From Brachynemurus nebulosus (taxonomy: Eukaryota > Arthropoda > Insecta > Neuroptera > Myrmeleontidae), in the NCBI GenBank assembly GCA_035578155.1, contig JAPWDM010000023.1, forward strand, positions 6,316,154 to 6,380,153: 64,000 nt of DNA. Direction: 5' to 3'. The stretch's first letter is position 1. Each line of letters opens with the position of its first letter. The translations under genes and the position numbers were made by a program. Shown here piece after piece: positions 52,372 to 62,639 of the stretch. The notes below the pieces were generated by a model. It was not told where the DNA came from. It saw nothing but the letters and a program-made list of their open reading frames with translations, and did no database searches.

Positions 52372-53122
52372 CCCGACTAGAAAGAAGTTTTTTCAGTTAT
52401 TGACGAATATAGTTTTATTAAACGTGTAAAAATGAAACAATTTTCTTACATTTTAAGGTTATTTTGTTACAGATTCAGTTAAAAAAAATCATGTAAGCTT
52501 ACATGAGATTGTAAAGTAAGGTTATCCTGACATGGACCTGATAATATTCTGAGTAGGATAACCCGATCGGAAATTTATGTTTTTTACATAAGGTTATCCT
52601 GATATGATCCTGATAAGGTCCTGATCATGATAACCTGTTAAAAATATTTTTCTTACAAGTAAGGTTATCCTGACATGGACCTGATAATGTTCTGAGTAGG
52701 ATAACCCGATCGGAAATTTATGTTTTTTACACAAGGTTATCCTGATATGATCCTGATAAGGTCCTGATCATAATAACCTGTTAAAAATATTTTTCTTACA
52801 AGTAAGGTTTTCCTGACATGGACCTGATAATGGATAACCCGATCGGAAATTTATGTTTTTTACACAAGGTTATCCTGATATGATCCTGATAAGGTCCTGA
52901 TCATGATAACCTGTTAAAAATTACAAGTAAGGTTATCCTGACATGGACCTGATAATTTCCTCATCAGGTTAACCCGATGAAAAATATTTTTCTTCAAAGA
53001 AGGTTATCCTGACCACATCCTCATAAGGACCTTATCAGGTCTTCCCTATTAGGGATTGCCTTATCTAAACCTGATAAGGACCCGATCATACTTTCTGCAA
53101 ATAAGGAAAATTTCTAGTCGAG
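52372..53122 (+). mobile_element. tandem-block element with CCCGACTAGAAA ends, copy 2
   Basis: The ends CCCGACTAGAAAG and TTTCTAGTCGAG are inverted. Inside, a unit of about 140 bp (AAGGTTATCCTGACATGGAC, GATAACCCGATCGGAAATTT, TGATCCTGATAAGGTCCTGA, TCATGATAACCTGTTAAAAA) repeats about three times with little divergence. Opposite orientation to 32953-34073, and lacking that copy's distal unique part. Confidence 0.88.
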
Positions 53123-53285
53123 TAGTTATCATTGTTTATCAATACATATGAAATTCGCAATAAATCGATAATAGTTTGATAACCCAATGATTAAGAAGAT
53201 AAAAAAGGGTAAAAAGTAACAATTTTTTTCATTTCCTTCGAAAACTACAAATATTTCGAAATTTCGTTTTTCTTTTCCCTTAATA

Positions 53286-53786
53286 TATACTGGGTGTCCC
53301 AGCCGGATGTATACATACGATTTACATGTTAATTCTAACACTGTATTCCCATAAGGAAAAAGTTATGTCACAAGAGTGCTTTGGGTAAACATATTCCTAT
53401 TTTTGGTAATTTTCTTTTATAAAATAATTTTTTTCCACCAAATTATCTGCACTATTTCTTCAACAGAATATTTTTTTTTTTGGTATTTTTATTATTTTAA
53501 TACTTTATTTTCAAGAAAATAAAAAAAAATGGCTTTTTAAATTTACAGCAGATGACACAAATATTTATTATGTAAAAATGTGAATTGCTTGAAAATTGCG
53601 ACATTCATTTCTTTATTTTACTGTATTATTATTGTTAAAGCTACAGTAACAGTAGTTATAATATTAAATTAGTATTATTAGTTTGTTCAAAGCACTCTTG
53701 TGACATAACTTTTTCCTTATGGGAATCCAATGTTAAAAATTAACATGTAAATCGTATGTATACATCCAAATGAGACACTCGGTATA
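53286..53786. mobile_element. MITE with 100-bp TIRs starting TACTGGGTGTCCC
   Basis: Left: TACTGGGTGTCCCAGCCGGA, TGTATACATACGATTTACAT, AAGGAAAAAGTTATGTCACA. Right: the complement, ending TGAGACACTCGGTATA. The arms are about 100 bp; the central 300 bp is AT-rich and non-coding. Confidence 0.85.
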
Positions 53787-54934
53787 GAACCTTTTTTTTG
53801 TGTGAATTATTTCAGAATTTTCGGCTTGTAAACTTCTGAAATAAGATAGCGGAAATAACAATACCACTTGAAACTGAAAAGTAGCTACGGTTTTGAAACA
53901 CCAAGTGTTTCTGAAATTCTTCCAGTTGGAATGGATGCAGAAAAATAACTTCTACCCAAAAAGTGTTCCATTATTACCTTTTAGATACCAAGCCCTAAAA
54001 ATGAATTAATATAAATATTTTATGCCATTAAAACTGTAAATATTCAAAATTTGGGATTAACTGTTTAAATAAAAAGAAACTATTTTCTTACAAAAAATTA
54101 TTTTCATTTAAACTAGAATCAATTATTTACTTTTTTAAAGGTAATTGCATTTAAATTATGCAACTAACACACAGGTTTATGCAGGTACAAAAAATTAGAT
54201 AACAATTTAATAGTAATTAATTAATAATTTTATATAAATAAACTTTTATTACGTAAATAATTTTTTTTTCTCTGAACAAAAGAAAAAATTGATATGATAA
54301 TCTGTAATCAAGAATGTAACAGGTTTTTATTATTTTGTTTTCGCGTCCAAACATGAAAGCATTTTTTCAACATTGGTAAATACGTAAGTATTTTAAGTAA
54401 AACTATATTTAGTACACCGAAAGGAAAAACATAGAAAGGCCCCATTTTTCTTTTTTTTTTTTTTTTAGTAATTTGTATTAGATATCTTGTAGCACGATGA
54501 CGTTATAATAAATAAATTAGATATTTTTATTGTGCTAGTGATAGAAGATACTAAATTACTATCGCCGTACCGAACGTAATTCTAACGGACGCGATATTAC
54601 ATAGTAAATTTTTCGAGTACAAGGTGTTGAAACTTATATTAGCTTACAACATGTTGCCAACATTTTTTTTCTTTTTTTTACATAAGAAAATATTTATATG
54701 AAGATTATTAAAAAAATGATAGAATCTTGTATTCTTTTTTAGACCGATTTATTAGAAATATATAATAATTTTTATAATTTTGGAATGACAAAACGGAACT
54801 AAATTTTCTAAAAACTAAAATAAAGTTACAATAAACTTGTTCTGCTTAAAAACTAGCAAAACATGTACTTTGGCAAAATAAAGCAATATTTAAATGTGTT
54901 CGAATACTCAGTTCGAAAATTTATGACGTCAGTA
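53787..54934. other. no gene seen; AT-rich non-coding
   Basis: Nothing recognised. Confidence 0.3.
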
Positions 54935-56074
54935 TAAGGGAGAGGTGTGTCAGTAGTAACAGTGGGTCAATTGTAACTTCAAAATTTGGGAGACATCTGT
55001 CAATCCTATTGAGGAGTATTACGTATCACAAAGTGGCTTCTAAAGTTGTGCTTTACTGACAAAACTTTCAGTTAATATCATTTGGCGATTTTCTCTCAGC
55101 AAGATTAAAAGTGTTTATATAAGCCAAACGTAAATTTTTAGTGCGTTAACAATTTTTTGATTTTTGCAGTAAATACTCCATCAATAGAAGAAAAGTGATT
55201 TTATTGGAAACATAAGCAAGCAAATAATATTATCAGATAGGTAGTTTCGCTTTTTTAATCATAATTAATATTTTATGAATTTTTTTATACAATGAAACAG
55301 CGGTGGAACAATTGTAACAAATTCAGTAGTGTCGATTGTAACATGTACAACAGACAAAAAATTTTAGTTGAACAAAATTAAACTTTATATTTTAGGTATG
55401 AATCAGAATAATAAAGGTAACGGTTAATAATTTAAAAAAAAAGAAACAAAAACCTTCCATTAATGGTTACACTTTGGCAAAATCAGTTAGTTTTACATAT
55501 ATAGGTATATTGATTTTCGGTTAGGATTATCGTTCCGTTCAAAGCCTTGCTTTCTTATCAATGTCTCGGTCCAGGATTAGTTTTGTTGGTTGGATCAGTC
55601 TCTAATCTAATTCATACTGTTTTCAGAATAAAACGAAAAACTAGGATAGGAACTATATTCGATGATGTGTATCTCAATTCCGATAAAAGAGTAATAGAAA
55701 GAGAAAAAATTCAGAGCTGTTGCCAGAGGCTGTGATATTTGTCATCTTTCTCACTCAATATGTAAGAAAGAATTTTTAAAACTGAATTAATTATAATAAC
55801 TAACGTGTAAATTCAACTAAATAATGAGTGTTACAAATGAACCTAAGCCCTGTAACAATTGGTCCTCTGTTGGTGACGATTGTAATATTACACTTTGGTC
55901 CACATAAATGTAGTTATTTTAATTATAAGTCAACATAGAGTATTTTTGTGCAGCTCATTCAAAACCTGAAGAATGCCCGTATCTCGTACCAAAAATTTAA
56001 CTCTGTGTGACTAATAGATACAAAATTACTAGCCTGTATATTTTTTTTGTTACTATTGTCACACCTCTCCCCTA
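54935..56074. mobile_element. TIR element with GGGAGAGGTGTG ends
   Basis: The ends AGGGAGAGGTGTGTCAGTAG and CTATTGTCACACCTCTCCCC are inverted over about 25 bp and bordered by TA (54935-54936, 56073-56074). Inside, CAATTGTAAC-like motifs recur (54969, 55308, 55335, 55850). The frame at 55547-55735 is not a recognised transposase. TA flanks suggest Tc1/mariner-like. Confidence 0.78.
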
Positions 56075-56645
56075 CTCAAAATTATTTCTTACTATAGATT
56101 CATTATTTAGTTAAAACTGTTAGGTTTGCACAGTCTGATTTGTAGGATTATTGGAAATTTTTTGTACTGAACCGCAATTTTGTAAATTATAGATAATGAT
56201 TTTATGCTATTTTTGAATCTCCTGGTCGACTTCATTTACTACGACACTGCCAAATTTTGCTAGATTTTAGGTTAATAGTTCATTTGTTTCAAAAATTTTT
56301 CAGTTTTGTGTTATACATGTTAAAACAGATTTATGTGTTTACAATGTAAAATTTTAGAAAGTTTTCCATTAACAGGCGACTTCTCAATCAATACCTACAA
56401 AATTTCTACAGAAAACTTTAATCTAAAATTGATTCAGTTTTGTTAATTCCGGTTTTTTTCCAGGCAATTCAACCTTCTCAAGAACAAATAATACCTCAAA
56501 ATGAATCAAGTTCTTGTAGATTCGATCAAACCAGTTTGGTATAATTACCAAATCAGAATATTTTGAAAAATTGTCAAGTATAAGGGGAGACTGAAAACTC
56601 AACAATTTATTACGTAAAATTACATTAAACCCACTAAAATGCGAT
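56075..56645. other. no gene seen
   Basis: AT-rich non-coding. Confidence 0.3.
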
Positions 56646-56776
56646 TAGGATAGGGCGGGTTAAAAAAAAGACACCGTGCAGGTTGGGGTAAAAAAGAGAC
56701 ATACTTTTGTTAAACTCAGCAGTGTTAAATTTGAAAAATAAAAAGTATTATAACTAAAATATAAATAAAAAGTATA

Positions 56777-57180
56777 CTCTAAGTGAATTTCCATTTCGGA
56801 AAAATTCACTTATTACAGCGGGTGCCATGAAAAGACCTGACCCCGGGATCATATGCGTGTGTGTGTGTGTCTGCGCGATAACTCTCGAACGAAGCATCCA
56901 ATCTTTACAAAATTTAGTGAGGTCAGACGTCGCAATAGCTTGGATAAGTTCGTCAGCCAGATACGTCCGATTTTTAGAAGCCAAATTCGTCCGATTTTTA
57001 GAAGCCAAAATTTTGGCCATTTTTTTCCATTATTAGTGGTTTCTTGCAAAATTTGGCCAGAATTCAAAATTATTTTAAATTTTTTTACACCATCGAAAAG
57101 AGCGTAAAAAATTGTATAAGACAAGCTTTTAAAAAATTGTTCTAAGTGAACTAGCTTTTGAGAAAAATTAAGAAATTTGC
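56777..57180 (+). repeat. TA-core family relative, copy k, with (GT)n instead of (TA)n
   Basis: TAAGTGAATTTCCATTTCGG, GGTGCCATGAAAAGACCTGA, then (GT)n, CTGCGCGATAACTCTCGAAC, CAAAATTTAGTGAGGTCAGA, GATAAGTTCGTCAGCCAGAT, and a small internal duplication of CGTCCGATTTTTAGAAGCCA. The right end is weak. It is diverged and lies within a different TIR element. Confidence 0.7.
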
Positions 57181-57299
57181 TGAATTTTTTTACAATAAGT
57201 GCTTCATCGTTTTAAGTGAATATCCATTTTGTTACCATTACAATAACAATATTTATATCTGTTTCATTTTTCAAAATAAAAATAACATTTCAAGAACAC

Positions 57300-57635
57300 G
57301 TCATCACCGATTTTGAAAATGTGTTTACCCACTGTTAGAGAGCTAAACTATTTTGCATGGATATAAGTTATGTTATATGTGGTCTGCCAGTGTCCAGCGG
57401 TCCCAAAAACGTCAAAAATTAAACTAGCCAACCGATTTTGAAAATTTCGACTTTTAAAAGTTAAATCTTTTAAATGAATATATGCTATAATATATGAGAT
57501 TCGCCACGGTCCTGGGGGCCCAAAATCGCTAAAAATTAACTGTTTAACCGGTTTTGAAAATTTTTTCACAGTTAGAGAGCTAAATTATTTTAGATGGATA
57601 CAGGTTGTTGTATGAGATTCGCCAGTGTCCAATCT
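57300..57635. repeat. tandem repeat, three units of about 120 bp
   Basis: ACCGATTTTGAAAAT recurs at about 57308, 57431 and, as ACCGGTTTTGAAAAT, at about 57546. Each is followed by (G)AGAGCTAAA, ATGGATA-like and GATTCGCCA(G/C)(T/G)GTCC blocks. The 73-codon minus-strand frame here only reflects the periodicity. Confidence 0.75.
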
Positions 57636-57771
57636 TTGGAAATTCACTATGATATGCAGATGATGGGACAGGGCTATTATTTTTTAAATTTAACACTGTT
57701 GAGTTTAATAAAAGTATGCCTCTTTCTTTTCTTAATAAAAGTATGTCTTTTTTTTAACCCGCCCTACCCTA

Positions 57772-58624
57772 CATTTTACAGTGCTTTTTTAGGATAGAAG
57801 AACCAGAATTTTCGTAGATATGGTTACAAAAAAAAAAAAATTGGTTGAACTTTTCATACAAATTGAATAAAATTCTCTAAAAAAAATTTCGTCAATTTAA
57901 TTATTTAATTATTTGACACTTATTAATTATATTTCCTGAAAGCTTTAAATATATTTGCATATATATTAGCAAAAAAATGTTTTTATGAAACCTTATTAAT
58001 ATAACACATTTAGTAAATATAATCATAAAATACTGCCAAGAATAGATTAAATAACTATTTTGATATGCGCTATTTTTGAACTTTGTGTTTTAAAACAGAT
58101 AAAAAATTTTCATAATCCAATTTAAATTTATCATTATTTAAAAATTATACATATATTTACTTAAAAAATGCAATTACATTTTGAATTTTGAATTGAAACA
58201 ATTCGTTTTTGTAAAACTTAGAATTTATTTTCTTCAGTATTATAATGTATCTTAAAAAAATGCATGGCGTCTTAAAAAAATAAAAATACATACTAAATAC
58301 GTCATAAAATCAAAAATACGTACACTACAAACTGTTTATATTTACTTGCTCACAACCTCAACGACCCAGAATAACATTAGCTATTTTACTATTTACTTTC
58401 TTGTTTTGTAAATTTAAAAAAATTTATATAATAGCATTTCTATGATTGACGTCACTTTATACTATTCCGTGGAATTCCGTCGAAGATTTTTTGGTAAATA
58501 TTTAAGAAAAATAATGAGAAATTATATAAATTCAAGCGATATTGCCTTGGAAAAAATGATTCAATTTTAAATAATTCACCGTTGACAGATTTAAGTACTT
58601 TGTGAAATTTCATCTTAAATATTA
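57772..58624. other. no gene seen; AT-rich non-coding
   Basis: Nothing recognised. Confidence 0.3.
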
Positions 58625-58726
58625 AATAGTATATTGTGCAATAAGTGCGGGAAATTGTCGATTGCCCACGAAAGCGAAGTTGAGTAGGGCAATCGACAAT
58701 CCCGCACGAGTTGCACATACTATTTT
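58625..58726. repeat. hairpin with GCGGGAAATTGTCGATTGCCC arm
   Basis: Arms AATTGTCGATTGCCC and GGGCAATCGACAATC surround a 19-base centre. Outer pairing continues: TGTGCAATAAGTGCGGG with CCCGCACGAGTTGCACA and AGTAT with ATACT. This is the form of a foldback terminus. Confidence 0.8.
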
Positions 58727-58953
58727 TTATTACGAATTTCACATACTTTTTTCTATTATTATCATTATTTTTGACATTTATATTACTTTTTAAAATAATA
58801 TTTTTGAGTATTCGTCTTTTTTTTCTGAATTAATTATCGTTTAAATTACTTTGTTGGCGGTTTCTATAGAAATAATTATGAAATATTTATTAAATGAAAA
58901 ATTAAGAGGCGGCTTTGCGTGTTTTGATTAAATTTTGCGTGTTTTATTGTCAA

Positions 58954-59070
58954 TTTGCGTGTGGAAAGTTACTTTCCACACGCAAAAAAGTATGCGGGAA
59001 GAGTACAGTTGGCAAACAGCCATTTTGCGTACAGAAATATGTGCGCCAAGTTAGTACTTCTCCCGCATGA
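58954..59070. repeat. 33-bp near-perfect palindrome and adjoining inverted repeat
   Basis: 58954-58986 is TTTGCGTGTGGAAAGT, one base, then ACTTTCCACACGCAAA. Next, TATGCGGGAAGAGTAC (58991) pairs with GTACTTCTCCCGCATGA (59054-59070). TGCGTGTTTT occurs twice just before. It may belong with the hairpin at 58625 to one element, since both use TGCGGGA-type arms. Confidence 0.75.
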
Positions 59071-60497
59071 GTAATAAAAAATATTTAAAGTTATAATTAC
59101 TTTGTCAAATTCACTATACGAATAATAATTTAATTAACGCGTTTCAATTTTACCTCAATAAATTTAGAAATCGTCCAAAAAATTCTGAATTTTATGTTAT
59201 GTAGGTGTGCTAATACAAAATTTGGTATTATATTATTTTTCTTGAAACCTATATCCAGAATTCGGTGTAAATTAAGTGTTCCGTGACTACGCTAACCAAA
59301 AAGACTTCAGAAAATCATAAAATATAGGTACATATATATTTTAAAATGGTGGGAACGCTCTAAAGAACGTTTAAAGAATGTCGTTGATTTTGTTAACGTT
59401 CTACCCAACCATTTTCATATATTTTTATAGCGTAACTCTTGGAATTTTCGTTTTTTAGGGTTTTTTATACTTAATTTTAGATACTTTTTCCCTTCAAAAG
59501 GTTTGCGTAAGTTAGCCATCCCTATTACTCTTTCTTTTTTCGGTTTGAAACGATTTTTTTGGTTTTGGAGCGGCTAATTTTATTGAAGTTAAAGAAGTTG
59601 TATTTGGACAGCTTAGTCTTGGGGATACAGTTTGAAAATATTGTGTACTTATAAGTTTTCTCAACTTCCCAATTAACATATCAACATAAAACTTTAACGG
59701 GATTTTTTTCATTTTAAAATCTGCACAATTTTTTCGGTTTATTCAACCTCTTTAAATTTTATAACCATGTCAGAACGAATATATTTAATTTCAAGCCAAA
59801 TTAAAATGTATAAACCTCTGTAATCTTTATTTATTAATGATACAGCTGCGATTGGTATAATTATAAATTCTTATTTAGTGGAGTAACATTAAGTTAAAAT
59901 TAATTGAATTATAATTTAAATGACTGCAACAAAAAACATGAAAATACACTTTTTTTATCCATGAAGTTAATTTTATATTGCGTAATTACGCTAGTAATAA
60001 TTATATCAACAAACAAAATAAGTATTGGAAAGGAAAAAATTTATCAGAGTATTAAGATATTTAAATTAAGTAGTTGATATAGGTACGGTAAAATTTCTGG
60101 GCACATGACCATCCACGTGTTCAAAAAACAACAAACTTGCAAAATGCATAAACATTGTAAATAATAACGAATGCATATATTAAAATAATAAAAATGCACT
60201 TTTAACACTGTAAACAGTTTTTGCATTACATTTTTTTTTTTTTTGAGAAAAAAACGGTTGTCTGATAATATTTTTGCGTTTTAATTATATTTTCTTAGAG
60301 CGTTCGATTCTTTTTGGTAAAATTAACGAAACCTTAGGGATTTACTGCAGATACTATTATTAAAATTTTTGAAAAATCTCCACTATTTGGCTTATTAATA
60401 TCTAACATAATATAAATAGCTAACACAATTCAAAAAAAATGCAAGAGTAAAAAAAAATCAAATTTTAAAGGGATTTATTGTATGAATTTTGTACGGT
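59071..60497. other. proximal FOXO intron 1; no exon seen
   Basis: AT-rich. A 66-codon minus-strand frame (59512-59712), rich in Ser/Lys/Thr/Pro, is a little more protein-like than its neighbours but unrecognised. No forkhead continuation is present here. Confidence 0.45.
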
Positions 60498-60503
60498 ACT
60501 TAC
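60498..60503 (-). promoter_or_regulatory. splice donor of FOXO intron 1
   Basis: The six intron bases after the last exon codon read GTAAGT on the minus strand, a consensus donor. Ignoring it, the frame continues only 12 codons ([12 protein letters not shown]) to a stop and departs from every FOXO sequence, so the splice is needed. Confidence 0.93.
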
Positions 60504-61064
60504 CTTCCAACCTGCTGAACTATTGCTATCACCCTTATCCTTAAAATATGGAACATTTGTCACCATCCATTCATAAATTTGTGACAGTGTTAAGCGTTTA
60601 TCAGGCGCCGATGTGATCGCCTGTGTAATTAAATCCGCATAGCTCAAATTACCCCAAGCATTGCGACGACTTGAATTTTTTTTCGCCGCTGACAATGCAC
60701 CTAAACTCGCCACATTCGTGGGCATTGGTAAACCACCGTTACCAGTGGCAATATTACCAGCCGTGCCACTACCAGCGATTGTTGTACCGACGCCAACAAG
60801 CGACGCTGCTGGACCGCCGACGCTTGATGTTGTCATACCATCAACCGACGTCGTGCCGATATCACCGGGACACTTGTTGCTGCCGCTGACATCCACCACA
60901 TCGATGTCTGGCGGATCAACATAATTTTCCGGACGTGGCAATGGCCACGTGTTTGAGCGAGCACGCGTTTGTGGCTCAAAACCGTCATTTATTTCAGCCA
61001 ATGGCTCCATTATCATGTTCATTGTTGGAGACCACGGCTGATGGTTATTATACGGTATGTCCAT
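60504..61064 (-). CDS. foxo: FOXO forkhead transcription factor, first coding exon (partial)
   Basis: This exon encodes the first 187 residues of FOXO, the insulin/PI3K-Akt-regulated forkhead factor that moves between cytoplasm and nucleus. Residues 29-41 read [13 protein letters not shown], the conserved N-terminal Akt and 14-3-3 motif (RARSNT, target Thr39). Residues about 60-127 are a low-complexity Gly/Ala/Thr/Val/Ser linker. The forkhead domain begins around residue 128 with [20 protein letters not shown] and runs through [25 protein letters not shown] (helices 1-2). The exon stops after Lys187 at a perfect donor (AAG|GTAAGT, intron from 60503 leftward), phase 0, the position known to split the forkhead domain in FOXO genes. 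The rest of the domain (NSIRHNLSLH onward) is not in the window. The frame stays open upstream to a TAA at 61110-61112, and a longer version would begin at a TTG (61091). I chose the first ATG (61064); other in-frame ATGs follow at residues 15, 17 and 19. The family call is certain; the exact start is likely. Confidence 0.96.
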
Positions 61065-62630
61065 ATAATAATAGTTCTCTTCGTACGCCAACAGTTTGGA
61101 AAATTTTCTTTACCACGCTGTCTGTCACGAAAAAATTTACACTAACGTGTTATATTTTACAAAGTGAAACAAACAGGAAAACTAACGACACTTTTGAAAA
61201 CTGTTGTTTTGCGTAGCAATACGATAGTCTATAATCTAATTTTACAACAATTTATATTCGCACAACACATTTTTCGTATTGTTTCAAACGAATTGAACGA
61301 TCTATTTGTTGAAAACATTAAACGAGACCACGAGTTCAAAAAAGTCATCACTGTGTTGTTGATATTTTTCAAAAAAAATTCTCTCAATTCTTGTTATGCA
61401 ACAAGTAGCAACTGTGAAACACTTCGCAATTCATACGCACATTATTAATTAACTGGTTGAAAACAAAATATTTTTTTCTCTGATAATTTTCATCAAGGTC
61501 ACTCACTCTACCAATTGATTTGAAAAAGCACCAAAAACAACAAAAAACTGAACAAACTAACAAAACAAAACCAAAAAAACAAGCGAATTGTTGTCACCTA
61601 GAAAGTTTTCAACATTTTCCATTCGCGCAGAACACGACGTGCACATACAAACACACAAGGACCGCACGTTTTCTGCTGATTATGTTCAATTAATTTTGAT
61701 ACTGTTAAATTGTAATACGAAAATCTACGACGTAATTTCAAAAAATAATATAAGTAGTATATGTACGCTGCTAATGTGCTGAAGCAGTGAGTGAGTGCGA
61801 GAATGCCCCTTTGATAATGTTTTTCTCCTCTTTTCTAAGTGTGTGTAAAAATGTTTCGGAACTATGTACGTACGACGTATTCGTACAAATATAGAAATTA
61901 TAAATTTACGAATAATAATAACGTTTTACATATATATGATTGTGTATAGACAACCGTACAGTTCGAATGCTACGCACCATATGTTTCAATTCAACAGAAT
62001 ACGACGAGTGCTTCGAGTGCTTGCTTGCCAGTGTGGTGGAGTGCTACTTTAGTAAATTCAGTTCGTCCGTCGTCATCGTAGTTCAGAAGTAAAGTTAATA
62101 AGATAACATTTCCATACATAAGCACACCACCACACACATACATACATACATACTCGTATATACATAAAACATGTGTATGTATGTATGTATTATAGATTGA
62201 TTACGGTGGTCGGGCGGAGCGGGGGGCGCGGGGAAAATTGAGAAAGAAGAATCACGCGGCTCATGTCATAGTGCGCAAACTCTGCACAACAAATACAATC
62301 ACATCAGTGGCGCCACACAATCATCAACAATGTGCTGTGCTGGCTGTTGTATGTATTTTAAGTTTGATATCACCGATATCACTATATCAGTAATATGTAT
62401 GCTATGTATGTATGTAAATGTGTGAGTGAGATAGATAGATGCGAGTTAGTGTAGAGGGGGCGGAGCGCGCGGTGTGTCATATTCATAATATCATTCAGTC
62501 ACTCATTTATTGCACTATGGATGGATGTATGCGATGTACATATTAAATGTATGTATGTATGGACTTGTACATTGTTCACTACACTATGCTTATAGCCCAG
62601 GTGCTAGGTGACATTGAGTATGCATGAAAG
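61065..62630 (-). other. FOXO 5' leader and upstream region
   Basis: No further coding exon is seen here. An in-frame stop (61110-61112) shows that exon 1 does not extend upstream as coding sequence in the genomic frame. The stretch holds short tetranucleotide repeats (CATA type near 62137-62155, TATG type near 62172-62190, 62395-62415 and 62520-62560) and small G/C-rich patches near 62210-62235 and 62452-62472, a mild contrast with the AT-rich remainder. It probably contains the 5' UTR and promoter, but I cannot place a transcription start, and an upstream non-coding exon is possible. Confidence 0.5.
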
Positions 62631-62639
62631 AGGTATAGA

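Larger units (their letters stand above)
56646..57771. mobile_element. TIR element with TAGGGCGGGTTAAAAAA ends
   Basis: The left TAGGATAGGGCGGGTTAAAA and right TTTTAACCCGCCCTACCCTA are inverted, followed inward by GACATACTTTTGTTAAACTC and its counterpart (TTTAATAAAAGTATGTC). The interior contains a TA-core-like copy with a short (GT)n core and a tandem repeat. No transposase seen. Confidence 0.8.

Noticed and set aside
60661..60924. Plus-strand frames over the FOXO exon
   Set aside because: Antisense shadows of the FOXO coding sequence, which has domain-level identity on the minus strand.
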